A stretch of 64,000 nt of DNA from Pullichristensenella sp963930055 (lineage in GTDB: Bacteria; Bacillota; Clostridia; Christensenellales; Aristaeellaceae), in assembly GCA_963930055.1 (NCBI GenBank), contig CAWVKS010000009.1, positions 186,001 through 250,000 of the forward strand, given 5' to 3'. Positions 1 through 7,478 of the stretch are shown here, one piece after another. The notes under the pieces are model-generated. The model saw only the letters and a list, made by a program, of their open reading frames with translations, searched no databases and was not told the origin of the DNA. The number at the start of each line of letters is the position of its first letter. The stretch's first letter is position 1. The position numbers and the translations under genes were made by a program.

Positions 1-725
1 CGGCCGCTGGCGATCATGTTGCCCCAGGTGGGGATGGTGGCGGGGACGCCCATGCCCAGGAAGGTCAGCGAAGCCTCCGAAAGGATGGACGTACCCATCT
101 CCAGCGTGCCAAGCACGATGGCCTGGTCGATGACGTTGGGCAGTATGTGGCGGAACATCACGCGCGTCTTTTTACAGCCGCTGGTGGCCGCCGCGCGCAC
201 GAACTCGCGCTCGCGCAGCGAAAGCGTCTGGCCGCGCACCGTGCGGGCGTAGGACATCCAACCCGTGATGCCCAATACGATAATGACGTTTTTCAGCCCT
301 GAGCCAAGCACCGCCATGAAACACAGCGCCATAAAGATGAAGGGAAAGGCCAGCATCACGTCGCAGGCGCGCATGATGACCGCGTCCACCTTGCCGCCGA
401 AGAAGCCGGAGACGAGGCCGAGCGTGGTGCCGATGATGAGCGAGACGACCACGGACATCAGCCCGACGATCAGCGAGATCTGGCAGCCGTAGATGAGGCG
501 GCTGAGCACGTCGCGCCCCACCTCGTCGGTGCCCAAAAGATGCGCGGAGCTGCCGCCGTCCATCCAGGCCGGGGGCTTCATGCGCAGCATGATGTTGACG
601 TCGTTGGGGCCATAGGGGGCGATGACATCGGCGAAGATGGCGCAGAGTATCCACAGGACAATGATGACCATGCCGAACTTTGCCGTTCTGGTGCTCGATT
701 TGAGCGTTTTCCAAAATGAACGCAT
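1..725 (-). CDS. Oligopeptide-type ABC permease, DppC/OppC-like (3' end outside window)
   Basis: Inner-membrane permease of a peptide-family ABC importer. The reading frame starts at the ATG complementary to 723-725, behind a GAGGAGG site, and is open to the window edge (241 codons), so the last few dozen residues are missing. The N-terminal membrane segment leads to the family motif GTDEVGRDVLSR; the cytoplasmic EAA-type loop lies near SLREREFVRAAATSG, and the family signature LTFLGMGVPAT follows. It starts 13 nt after the preceding permease gene and is surely cotranscribed with it and with the hydrolase at 1807-2820. The ATPases and binding protein are not visible and may lie beyond the edge. 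Substrate unknown; the hydrolase neighbour hints at acylated amino acids or small peptides (inference). Confidence 0.93.
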   Translation of the reverse strand, partial: MRSFWKTLKSSTRTAKFGMVIIVLWILCAIFADVIAPYGPNDVNIMLRMKPPAWMDGGSSAHLLGTDEVGRDVLSRLIYGCQISLIVGLMSVVVSLIIGTTLGLVSGFFGGKVDAVIMRACDVMLAFPFIFMALCFMAVLGSGLKNVIIVLGITGWMSYARTVRGQTLSLREREFVRAAATSGCKKTRVMFRHILPNVIDQAIVLGTLEMGTSILSEASLTFLGMGVPATIPTWGNMIASG

Positions 726-738
726 GCGCACGCCCTCC

Positions 739-1656
739 TCACTGATAGGAAATACGAGGGTCGATCACCATATACAGCATATCGACGATAAAATTGATGC
801 CGGCAAAGAGCAGGGCCATGACCAGCACGCAGGCCTGCACGAGCGGATAATCGTACTGCTGGATGGAAGTGACCATCAGCCGGCCCACGCCGGGCCAGGC
901 AAACACCGACTCCACCACCACCGAGCCGCTGAGCAGATAGCCCACCTGCAGCCCGAGCATGGTGACCACGCTGAGCATGGCGTTGCGCATGCCGTGGTGC
1001 ACGTCCACGCGCAATTCGCGCACGCCCTTGGCGCGGGCGGTGGTCATATAGTCCTGCCGCATGACGTCGAGCATGGAGGAGCGCGTCAGGCGGGCGACGC
1101 TGGCGGAAAGGCCGGCGGCCAGCGTGATGGTGGGCATAATGAGCTGTTTGAACGAGCCGTAGCCCGAGGCCGGCAGGCAACCCAGCTGCACAGAGAACAG
1201 CAGGATCATCAAAAGCCCGAGCCAGAAGGCCGGCAGGGAGCGGCCGGCAATGGTGATGAACGTGACCACATTGTCCAGCCAGCTGTTGCGCTTGACCGCC
1301 GCCACGGCGCCGGCCACCAGGGCGATGGGCATGGCCAGCACAAACGCCGAGCCGGCCAGCAAAAGCGTCGCCGGCAGATGCTCGCCAATGAGGTCAAACA
1401 CCGGGCGATTGTAAAACAGGGAATTGCCAAAATCCCAGGTAAAAATGCCCTTGATGTAATCCCAGTACTGCTCGGGAATGGACTTGTCCAGCCCGAGGAT
1501 ATGGCGCAGGTTCTCCAGCGATTCCGACGAGCCCTCTGGACTGATCAGCAGTTTCGACGGGTCGCCGATCATGCGCATCATCACGAACACGATCGTCAAA
1601 ACCAGCCACAGGACGAGGAGCGTCTGTAAAAGGCGCTTGAGGACATATCTGACCAT
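739..1656 (-). CDS. Oligopeptide-type ABC permease, DppB/OppB-like
   Basis: About 305 residues, the first of two permeases of a peptide-type importer. The first membrane segment begins immediately (VRYVLKRLLQTLLVLWL), as in DppB. The coupling loop TTARAKGVRELRV and the downstream VVVESVFAWPGVGRL signature are typical. I prefer the ATG at 1656, because an AAGGGG site lies 8 nt before it; the in-frame GTG at 1665 sits on that site. The gene follows the hydrolase at 1807-2820 with about 150 nt between them, a gap that holds a strong hairpin, and is followed 13 nt later by the DppC-like gene. Confidence 0.93.
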   Translation of the reverse strand: MVRYVLKRLLQTLLVLWLVLTIVFVMMRMIGDPSKLLISPEGSSESLENLRHILGLDKSIPEQYWDYIKGIFTWDFGNSLFYNRPVFDLIGEHLPATLLLAGSAFVLAMPIALVAGAVAAVKRNSWLDNVVTFITIAGRSLPAFWLGLLMILLFSVQLGCLPASGYGSFKQLIMPTITLAAGLSASVARLTRSSMLDVMRQDYMTTARAKGVRELRVDVHHGMRNAMLSVVTMLGLQVGYLLSGSVVVESVFAWPGVGRLMVTSIQQYDYPLVQACVLVMALLFAGINFIVDMLYMVIDPRISYQ

Positions 1657-1729
1657 CCAGTTCACCCCTTGCTCGCATGCGCGGCCCTGCCTTCAAGGCC
1701 GGCGGATGCGCGTTTTCCCGGAAAAGACC

Positions 1730-1782
1730 GCGGGGCGCGTTCCTTCCCCGGCCACATGGCCGGGGAAAGGAGCCGCCCCGCC
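1730..1782 (-). other. Long intergenic hairpin between hydrolase and permease genes
   Basis: GCGGGGCG (1730-1737) pairs with CGCCCCGC (1775-1782). Inside it, the arms at 1742-1754 and 1759-1772 pair over 13 bp with one bulge and an ACAT loop. There is no T tract on either strand, so it is more likely an mRNA-stabilising or attenuating structure than a full terminator. Such a hairpin would let the first gene of the operon be expressed above the permeases. Confidence 0.6.
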
Positions 1783-1806
1783 GGGCAATGCTCCGGTGGC
1801 AAATTA

Positions 1807-2820
1807 TCAGTCGTTGACGTAGTGTTCCGCAGTGGTAAGGTCGCCGAGGATATAGGCGTAGTCGCCCGGATGCACCTTGGTCATCAGGCCGCGCAGCATG
1901 AGGAACACCGTTTCCTCGCAGGGGGCGTACATGGTCTCGATAACTTCCATGGTGCGCACGTTGCGGATCTCGGCGATGGGCGTCCCCTTGGGCACGGAGC
2001 CGTTGAGCATCTCCGGGCCGGCCAGCGGGTAGAACATGCCGCCGTTGTGGGGCCTGAGCAGCGGGCGGTCCTTGAGCAGGTACTGGTCGTGCTCGACCTC
2101 GGGCTTGCCCTCGATCATGCCCTTGTACTTCATCACGTTGAACACGCCGCGGACGCTGGTCTTGACGATGTCCATCGGCAGGCAGATGCCCGTGCCGACC
2201 TCGGCGACGATGGCGGGCTTGCCCAGGGCGATCATGTAGTCGGTCAGCGTGCCGGCGTAGGCGGCGGCGGGGCCGGCGGGCGCGCCGTCGTACATCAGCT
2301 TCAGGCCGTAGGCGCGGCCCATGCGGTGGATCTCCTCGCCCAGTTCGCCCGCCTCGCGGCTGAGCAGCACGTAGTTGATGGCCGTGCCGTACCCGCCGCC
2401 GTGCCAGTCAATGAGGAAATCGACATCCTTGCACAAAGGGGAGATCGCGCCGGCGACCTGCTCGGTGAACCAGCCGTTGGGGCGGCCGGGGTAGCAACGG
2501 TTCATGTTGTTGCTGTCCACGGGCGTATTGCGCGCGTCCCACTCAAAGCCCACCGGGTTCTGGCAGGGCACGGCCACGATGGTGCCGTGCAGCGCCTTTT
2601 CGTCCACCGTATCCAGCACCTGGCGGATGCACTCGAAGCCCGTGGTGGCGTCGCCATGGGAAAGGGCGGTGAGCAGCATCTTCGGGCCGGGCTGGGCGCC
2701 GTTGACCACGTGCACCGGGATCGTCAGTTCATAGCCGTTGGCCATGTAGGTCACGGGGAGGTCGAACGTGCCCCGCTCGCAGGCTGCGAATGCGTGATCG
2801 GCAATCTTTACTGTGCTCAT
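1807..2820 (-). CDS. AstE/AspA-like (M14-type) zinc hydrolase
   Basis: A 337-residue protein of the succinylglutamate desuccinylase/aspartoacylase family, which removes acyl groups from N-acyl amino acids. Visible signs are SHGDATTG around His55, the arginine/asparagine-rich NNMNRCYPGRPNG loop (104-116) of the active site, DWHGGG with the second histidine ligand (His140), and a C-terminal AEVGTG segment where the catalytic glutamate is expected. The usual HGxE zinc motif reads His-Gly-Asp-Ala, so the glutamate ligand is absent at its normal place. The start is supported by AGGAGG 10 nt upstream. It is the first gene of an operon with two peptide permeases and is divergent from a LysR regulator, which probably controls it. 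The exact substrate is not evident. Confidence 0.85.
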   Translation of the reverse strand: MSTVKIADHAFAACERGTFDLPVTYMANGYELTIPVHVVNGAQPGPKMLLTALSHGDATTGFECIRQVLDTVDEKALHGTIVAVPCQNPVGFEWDARNTPVDSNNMNRCYPGRPNGWFTEQVAGAISPLCKDVDFLIDWHGGGYGTAINYVLLSREAGELGEEIHRMGRAYGLKLMYDGAPAGPAAAYAGTLTDYMIALGKPAIVAEVGTGICLPMDIVKTSVRGVFNVMKYKGMIEGKPEVEHDQYLLKDRPLLRPHNGGMFYPLAGPEMLNGSVPKGTPIAEIRNVRTMEVIETMYAPCEETVFLMLRGLMTKVHPGDYAYILGDLTTAEHYVND

Positions 2821-3235
2821 GTCTCTTTTTCCTCCTCATTCTTGTGCGTTTTGCCGTTAAGGCATAGTAGTTTTTAATATTATTACTATTACCATCATAC
2901 ATCAGTCATAGGAGATTGTCAATAAGTGCTTATGTTAATTGTGAATTTATATCGCGCTTAAAATGCAATTTGTGGCAAATATTACGCCGCATCTCTGCAT
3001 ATATGCGAGTTTCTCATTCTTTTATGCAATTCAAATTTCTTAAACATGCAGGAATGCGCGCTGTTGCCTATATTTTTCGCGCCTGAAATATAGCAAATAT
3101 TTATATCCGTGAATCCCTGGTCATTTCTGTGTCTTTCGCGTGGCGGAGGCGTTTCTTTGATAGGATACTTTTCCTTTTCCCCGGTTTGTTGTACAATAGG
3201 AAAGGGGACAAATCTCGCAAAGGCAGGTACACGCC
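2821..3235. other. AT-rich divergent intergenic region
   Basis: 415 bp between the hydrolase operon and the LysR gene, much richer in A/T than its surroundings. It holds the minus-strand promoter at 2894-2922. On the plus strand a TACAAT at 3192-3197 is a possible -10 for the LysR gene, but no convincing -35 is seen. LysR binding sites (T-N11-A) are expected here by family rule; I could not single one out. No gene was found. Confidence 0.6.
2894..2922 (-). promoter_or_regulatory. Sigma-70-type promoter of the hydrolase/permease operon
   Basis: On the minus strand TTGACA (2917-2922), a 17-nt spacer and TATGAT (2894-2899), about 75 nt before the start codon at 2820. The -35 is consensus and the spacer ideal. 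Confidence 0.75.
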
Positions 3236-4186
3236 ATGAACCTCAACGCTCTGCGCTACATCGTCGCCGTCGCCGACACACACAGCATATCGCTGGCCGC
3301 CAAGTCCATGCTTGTCACGCAGCCAACGGTGAGCCAGTGCATCCGCGCAGCGGAGGACAAACTCGGCGCGCGCCTGTTCGACCGCAGCACCATCCCCCTG
3401 ACGCTGACCGCCGAGGGGCACGCCTATGTGGAATGGGCGCGCAACACGCTCCTGACCGAATCGCAGATGCGCCGGCAGATCGACCAGTACGCCCGCTCCG
3501 GGCTGGAGCGGCTCATCATTGGCATCGCCCCGCACCGCAGCCCCATGCTGCTGCCGGGGATCGTCGCCCAGCTGGTGCGCGAATTTCCCAAATGCCGCTT
3601 CTCCATCAAGACCGCGCTGGTCGCGGAGCTTTACAAGGGGCTGGACGAAAAGGACCTGGATGTGATCGTGACCGACGCGCCGGAGGACGCGCAGCCCTAC
3701 CACTGCGACTTTTTGCGCAGCGAGTCCATCCTCCTGGCCGTGCCCGCCGCCTTCCCCATAGAGGGCGTGGACGACGGCCGCGACTTCCCCACCGTCTCCA
3801 TCCAGAAACTGGCCGGCTATCCCTTCATCAGCTTTGAGACCGGCACTTACCTGGGCACCTGCCTGCGCCTTCTGTGGGAATTGGAGAATATCTCCCCCAA
3901 GGTGCACGTGGAAGTCTCCTATGTGGACACCGCCATCCAGATGGCGGCGCTGGGCCTGGGCGCGACGGTGGTGCCCGAATTCGTGGTGCGCTATGTATCC
4001 CGCGACGAACGGCTGAAATATTTCTACATCGACCGTTTCTCGCCCGTGCGCCAGTTGACCGTGGTCTACAAAAAGAACCATCCCCTCTCCAGGCCGGCGC
4101 AGCGCTTCATCGAGCTGTTCTCCCAGCGCTACCGGGACGACGACGCGCCAGAGCCAAGGCCCGGCAAGGCCGCCCCCGGCCGGTGA
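3236..4186 (+). CDS. LysR-family transcriptional regulator
   Basis: A 316-residue LTTR. The N-terminal winged helix-turn-helix is clear (ALRYIVAVADTHSISLAAK, then TQPTVSQCIRAAEDKLGARL and LFDRS). A substrate-binding domain occupies about residues 90-300. The short Arg/Pro-rich tail (PEPRPGKAAPGR) is unlike the family core and may be disordered. It is transcribed divergently from the hydrolase/peptide permease operon, the usual arrangement for an LTTR controlling its neighbour; the effector is therefore probably the hydrolase substrate or product (inference). A good terminator follows at 4249. Confidence 0.95.
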   Translation: MNLNALRYIVAVADTHSISLAAKSMLVTQPTVSQCIRAAEDKLGARLFDRSTIPLTLTAEGHAYVEWARNTLLTESQMRRQIDQYARSGLERLIIGIAPHRSPMLLPGIVAQLVREFPKCRFSIKTALVAELYKGLDEKDLDVIVTDAPEDAQPYHCDFLRSESILLAVPAAFPIEGVDDGRDFPTVSIQKLAGYPFISFETGTYLGTCLRLLWELENISPKVHVEVSYVDTAIQMAALGLGATVVPEFVVRYVSRDERLKYFYIDRFSPVRQLTVVYKKNHPLSRPAQRFIELFSQRYRDDDAPEPRPGKAAPGR

Positions 4187-4248
4187 GGGCGTTGCGCGCA
4201 AGAGCCCTGTTTTATAAGTAGCAAGCCTTTCCGCATTTCCCAGGCCAA

Positions 4249-4291
4249 GGCAGGCGCAGGAACATTGCCCGTTCCCGCGCCTGCCCTTTTT
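4249..4291 (+). terminator. Intrinsic terminator after the LysR gene
   Basis: Arms 4249-4263 and 4271-4285 pair over about 14 bp with one mismatch around ATTGCCC and are followed by a run of T. Confidence 0.8.
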
Positions 4292-4388
4292 ATTGCGCGC
4301 CGCCTCTTGGCGCCTATCTTTTTGTTGTGAAAATATATATTTTTTGTAAATAATGAAATACAGCGCTAAATTTGAACACCTCCGAACC

Positions 4389-4423
4389 GTTTTATGTAAA
4401 ACTCGGACGGTTTTATATAAAAT
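4389..4423. promoter_or_regulatory. Pair of TTTTA..TAAAA palindromes, candidate operator
   Basis: GTTTTATGTAAAAC (4389-4402) and GTTTTATATAAAAT (4410-4423) are two near-identical dyads spaced 21 bp centre to centre, about two helix turns. They lie about 70-100 bp upstream of the -35 box at 4490. The placement suits an activator site for the sugar operon. The 435-bp gap around them (4187-4621) contains no gene I believe in. Confidence 0.45.
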
Positions 4424-4489
4424 TACACATAAAATGCATAAAATCCCTTAAAATACGCAATTTGCCTGTAAATCTGACCAAAAACATGA

Positions 4490-4517
4490 TTGACATATAC
4501 AAAAGAGATGCTAATAT
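4490..4517 (+). promoter_or_regulatory. Sigma-70-type promoter of the sugar operon
   Basis: TTGACA (4490-4495), a 16-nt spacer and TAATAT (4512-4517). The predicted transcript begins near 4524, about 100 nt before the first start codon at 4622. Confidence 0.8.
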
Positions 4518-4621
4518 AGTGCTCAAAGGACGGGGTCGGGGCGCAATTTCCTAAAATTACAGGCAGCGTCCCCAATATTACAAAAAAATTTCAAGACGGT
4601 TTGGAGATGGAGGGTCGATTG

Positions 4622-5260
4622 ATGCCATTTGAAAACGAAAATATCCTCGTTCTGGAAAATATCTCCAAAGAATTCCCCGGTGTGCGCGCGCTGGACAATG
4701 TATCGTTTTGCGTAAAACGAAACGCCGTCCATGCCCTGGTGGGCGAAAACGGCGCGGGTAAGTCCACGCTGATGAAGATACTGACGGGGCAGTATACCGA
4801 TTACGAAGGCCAAATCCATTACGACGGCAAGCCCGTAAAATTCCAAAATGAGCGCATGTCGCTTGACGCGGGCATCGCCATCGTTTCGCAGGAGCTGAAC
4901 CTCGTTTCGGAAATGACTGTCGCACAGAATATCTATTTGGGCAGGGAATTCGCAACGCGGGGAATATTGTCCCAGAAAAAGCAGGAGCAGCAGGCGGAAG
5001 AGCTTCTGCGCTCCATGGACCTGAACTTCAAGGCCACAGACAAGATCAAAGATCTGAGCATCGCCCAGCGTCAGCTGGTAGAGATCCTCAAGGCGACTTC
5101 GCGCAACGCCAAACTGGTGCTGATGGACGAACCAACCTCGGCGCTGACGGGCACGGAGATCGAATATCTGTTCAAACAGATCAAGCGCCTGAACGAACTG
5201 GGGATCACGATCATCTACATCTCCCATAAACTCGACGAGATATTCCGTGTCTGCAGCGAC
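4622..5260 (+). pseudogene. Truncated sugar ABC ATPase (RbsA/MglA-type), N-terminal domain only
   Basis: The frame encodes the first nucleotide-binding domain of a two-domain sugar importer ATPase: Walker A GENGAGKST (41-49), signature LSIAQRQ (145-151), Walker B LVLMDE (165-170) and switch SHKLDEIFRVCSD (201-213). Intact relatives are about 500 residues; here ATPase similarity stops at about codon 213. The frame then runs on in unrelated sequence to a stop at 5353, overlapping the next start codon. Immediately after the break, another frame carries the tail of an oxidoreductase (5262-5333). The simplest reading is one deletion that removed the ATPase C-terminal half, probably a permease and binding protein, and most of the oxidoreductase. 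Start ATG 4622 has GGAGGG upstream. A misassembly is the alternative. Confidence 0.8.
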
Positions 5261-5261
5261 A

Positions 5262-5333
5262 TACCTGATCTCCAGGATCTGCGACGCGGTCGCCAGCTCC
5301 AGCCAGACCGGCGAGTGGGTCAAAATCAAGTGA
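5262..5333 (+). pseudogene. C-terminal remnant of a Gfo/Idh/MocA-like oxidoreductase
   Basis: In the frame starting at 5262 the translation is YLISRICDAVASSSQTGEW followed by VKIK and a stop at 5331-5333. This resembles the last helix and strand of Gfo/Idh/MocA sugar oxidoreductases (a helix ending in SSxTGxWV). It has no start codon or body of its own and abuts the truncated ATPase. A ribosome-binding site for the next gene follows at once, so the downstream operon order looks undisturbed. Confidence 0.6.
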
Positions 5334-5349
5334 GAAAGATGGAGGAAAC

Positions 5350-6180
5350 ATGAAATACGCATTCAGTTCGATCACCTATGGGAGCGGCGGCTCCTGGGTC
5401 CCGGCTTATTCCCTGGATGAAACGATCAGACGCGTCGCCGGGATCGGCTACGATGCCCTCGACATCGTCACCGCCTCCCCGCACGCCTGGCCGGATTATC
5501 TGGACGCGCAAAAGCGCGCGCATTACCGCTCGGAACTGGCGGCGCACGCGCTGGGGGTTTCCGGCATCTTCCCCTTCATGGCAGGCTGCGCGGGCTATAA
5601 CGTTGCCACGGAAAACGACAAGGAGCGCATGTGGACGGCCAACTACCTGAAAAAGTGCGTGGATCTGGCCAAGGATTGGGACGCGGGCTCCATCGCCTAT
5701 CTGCCGGGCTGGACGCTGTATGGCTGCGACAAGCGCAAGGCCTGGGCGTTGAGCGTGGAAGTGCTCCGCGACGTGGCCGCCTACGCCAACGGGCAGGGGA
5801 TCCGCGTGCTTATTCAGCAGCCGCTTTCGCAGAGCAACGTCGTCGATTGCCCCATGGACGCGCGCTATATGATGGAGGAAGTTGGCCTGCCCAACGTCGG
5901 CCTGATGTTCGACGTACTCAGCGCCGTCAATCGCAAGGCCGACCCGGCGGATTACGTATATGAGACGGGCGCGGCGCTGCAGAAGATCCACGTCTGTGAC
6001 TATGGCCGTCAGATCCCCGGTACGCAGGGGCTGGATTTCCGCCAGCTGTTCATCGCCCTCAAGGATATTGGCTACGATGGCCCCGTCGTCGTGGAAGTCG
6101 ACTCTTCCCGCAGCGTCCACGCAGATTCGTTCGCCCGCAGGTCCCTGGAGTATCTGAAAAACATTGAAGCCGGCGTATAA
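5350..6180 (+). CDS. Sugar phosphate isomerase/epimerase (xylose-isomerase-like TIM barrel)
   Basis: A 276-residue TIM-barrel protein of the AP endonuclease family 2/tagatose-3-epimerase type, expected to isomerise a keto-sugar, inosose or sugar acid in the cytoplasm. Family ligands are visible as Asp188 (LMFDVLS), His214 (KIHVCDYG) and Glu249 (VVVEVDSS). The first metal ligand, normally the Glu of an EPL motif, is Gln157 here (LIQQPLSQ). GGAGG lies 6 nt before the start. It is the first intact gene of an operon with an AGE-type epimerase, a Gfo/Idh/MocA oxidoreductase and a zinc dehydrogenase, a set typical of polyol, inositol or uncommon-sugar pathways. The substrate cannot be told. Confidence 0.88.
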   Translation: MKYAFSSITYGSGGSWVPAYSLDETIRRVAGIGYDALDIVTASPHAWPDYLDAQKRAHYRSELAAHALGVSGIFPFMAGCAGYNVATENDKERMWTANYLKKCVDLAKDWDAGSIAYLPGWTLYGCDKRKAWALSVEVLRDVAAYANGQGIRVLIQQPLSQSNVVDCPMDARYMMEEVGLPNVGLMFDVLSAVNRKADPADYVYETGAALQKIHVCDYGRQIPGTQGLDFRQLFIALKDIGYDGPVVVEVDSSRSVHADSFARRSLEYLKNIEAGV

Positions 6181-6188
6181 GCCGCGGC

Positions 6189-6211
6189 GGGGCGCCTCCA
6201 AAGGGCGCCCC
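6189..6211. other. Intercistronic hairpin
   Basis: GGGGCGCC (6189-6196) and GGCGCCCC (6204-6211) pair perfectly around a 7-nt loop, with no T run. It lies just after the isomerase stop codon and before the next ribosome-binding site, so it probably affects transcript stability rather than termination. Confidence 0.5.
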
Positions 6212-6238
6212 GTCCAAAAACAAAATGGGGGACGGACT

Positions 6239-7456
6239 ATGGATAAGGAACGGCTGAATCGGTATTTGCTCGAAGCCGCGCAGGAGTTGCGGGGCAGCCT
6301 CGATTTCTGGCTCGAACATGGCTGGGATCGGAAGTACGGCGGCATCATGACCTGTTTGGACCGGCAGGGGCGACCCTACTGCGAGGATAAGAGCGTTTGG
6401 ATGCAGGGGCGGGCAGCCTGGGCTTATGCCTCGGTATGCAACCTGTTCGGCAAGCGCGACGAATGGCTGGCTTTCAGCAAAAGCTGCCTGGATTTTCTTG
6501 AGGCACATTGCCTCAACCGCGCGGCCGGAGGCCGCCTGTACTTTACGACCACGCGCGAGGGCGAGCCCATCCGCCAACGCCGCTACTATGCCGGCGAAGG
6601 CTTTTACCTGATGGGCAACGCGGAATATGCCGCCGCCGCGGGCGACGCCGCGGCGCTTAAAAGGGCGCGCGGTATGTACGAAAGGATCTGGGCGCTCAAC
6701 CACGGCGCGGAAGATCCCGTCGGCCTGGGGCCGAAGAACCTGCCGGGCGTCCGACCCGGCCGTTCCCTGGCGACCTATATGGGCTATCTGAGCCACAGCG
6801 CCCTTATGCGGCGCTGCGACCCGCAGAACGTCGCGCTCTATGACGAACGCGCGCGGGATTGCCTGCGCACGGTCGTGCGCGATTTTATCAAGCCCGACCT
6901 TCGCTGCACGCTGGAATTCGTCCGCCCGGACGGCGGCGTTTATCACGGCTTTTGCAGCGGACGCGAGGTCTCCATCGGCCATGACCTGGAGACGGCGTGG
7001 ATCATGCTCGAGGAAGCCGTGTATGAAAATTCATCGGAGCTGGTCGAAAATGCGGCGCAGGTCTTTGACTTTGCCGTGGAAAAGGGCTGGGATACGCGCT
7101 ACGGCGGCCTGTTCTATTCCGTGGATTGCGATGGTTTCCCCTGCGAGAGCTATGAGCACGATATGAAGATCTGGTGGCCGCACGCGGAGATGATCCTCAG
7201 CGCGCTGATGCTCTACCAGGCGACCGGCAGGGAAGCGTACTTCGACTGGTTCGAGAAGGCCTGGGCATACTCCATGGAGCACTTCTCCGACAAGCAATTT
7301 GGGGAATGGCTCGGCTATCTCAGCCGGGACGGCCTGCCCACCGAGCCGCCGGCCAAGGGCACGACCTTTAAAGGTCCCCTGCACGTGATCCGCACGATGA
7401 GCAAGGCGATCGGGATCCTCCAGGCGCTCGGCGCCGACGCCCAAGTGACCATCTAG
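6239..7456 (+). CDS. AGE-family sugar 2-epimerase/isomerase
   Basis: A 405-residue (alpha/alpha)6-barrel protein like N-acylglucosamine 2-epimerase, which interconverts GlcNAc and ManNAc or, in relatives, cellobiose or mannose. Repeated helical motifs are plain: W-x-x-KYGGIMTCLDRQG (about 29-44), MQGRAAW (55-61), the catalytic-type histidines in GHDLETAW (247-254) and WWPHAEMI (312-319), and a second TRYGGLFYSVD copy (286-296). Start ATG 6239 has GGGGGA 7 nt upstream; an upstream in-frame extension lacks a site. Length matches the family. The NagB-like and ROK proteins in the adjacent operon make an amino-sugar substrate conceivable, but no deacetylase is present. Confidence 0.88.
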   Translation: MDKERLNRYLLEAAQELRGSLDFWLEHGWDRKYGGIMTCLDRQGRPYCEDKSVWMQGRAAWAYASVCNLFGKRDEWLAFSKSCLDFLEAHCLNRAAGGRLYFTTTREGEPIRQRRYYAGEGFYLMGNAEYAAAAGDAAALKRARGMYERIWALNHGAEDPVGLGPKNLPGVRPGRSLATYMGYLSHSALMRRCDPQNVALYDERARDCLRTVVRDFIKPDLRCTLEFVRPDGGVYHGFCSGREVSIGHDLETAWIMLEEAVYENSSELVENAAQVFDFAVEKGWDTRYGGLFYSVDCDGFPCESYEHDMKIWWPHAEMILSALMLYQATGREAYFDWFEKAWAYSMEHFSDKQFGEWLGYLSRDGLPTEPPAKGTTFKGPLHVIRTMSKAIGILQALGADAQVTI

Positions 7457-7478
7457 CATGAAAGGTATGGTTTCAGAC

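Noticed and set aside
4372..4554. 60-codon AT-rich frame before the sugar operon
   Set aside because: Spans the promoter and palindromes at 4389-4517; no RBS, and composition is that of the intergenic DNA.
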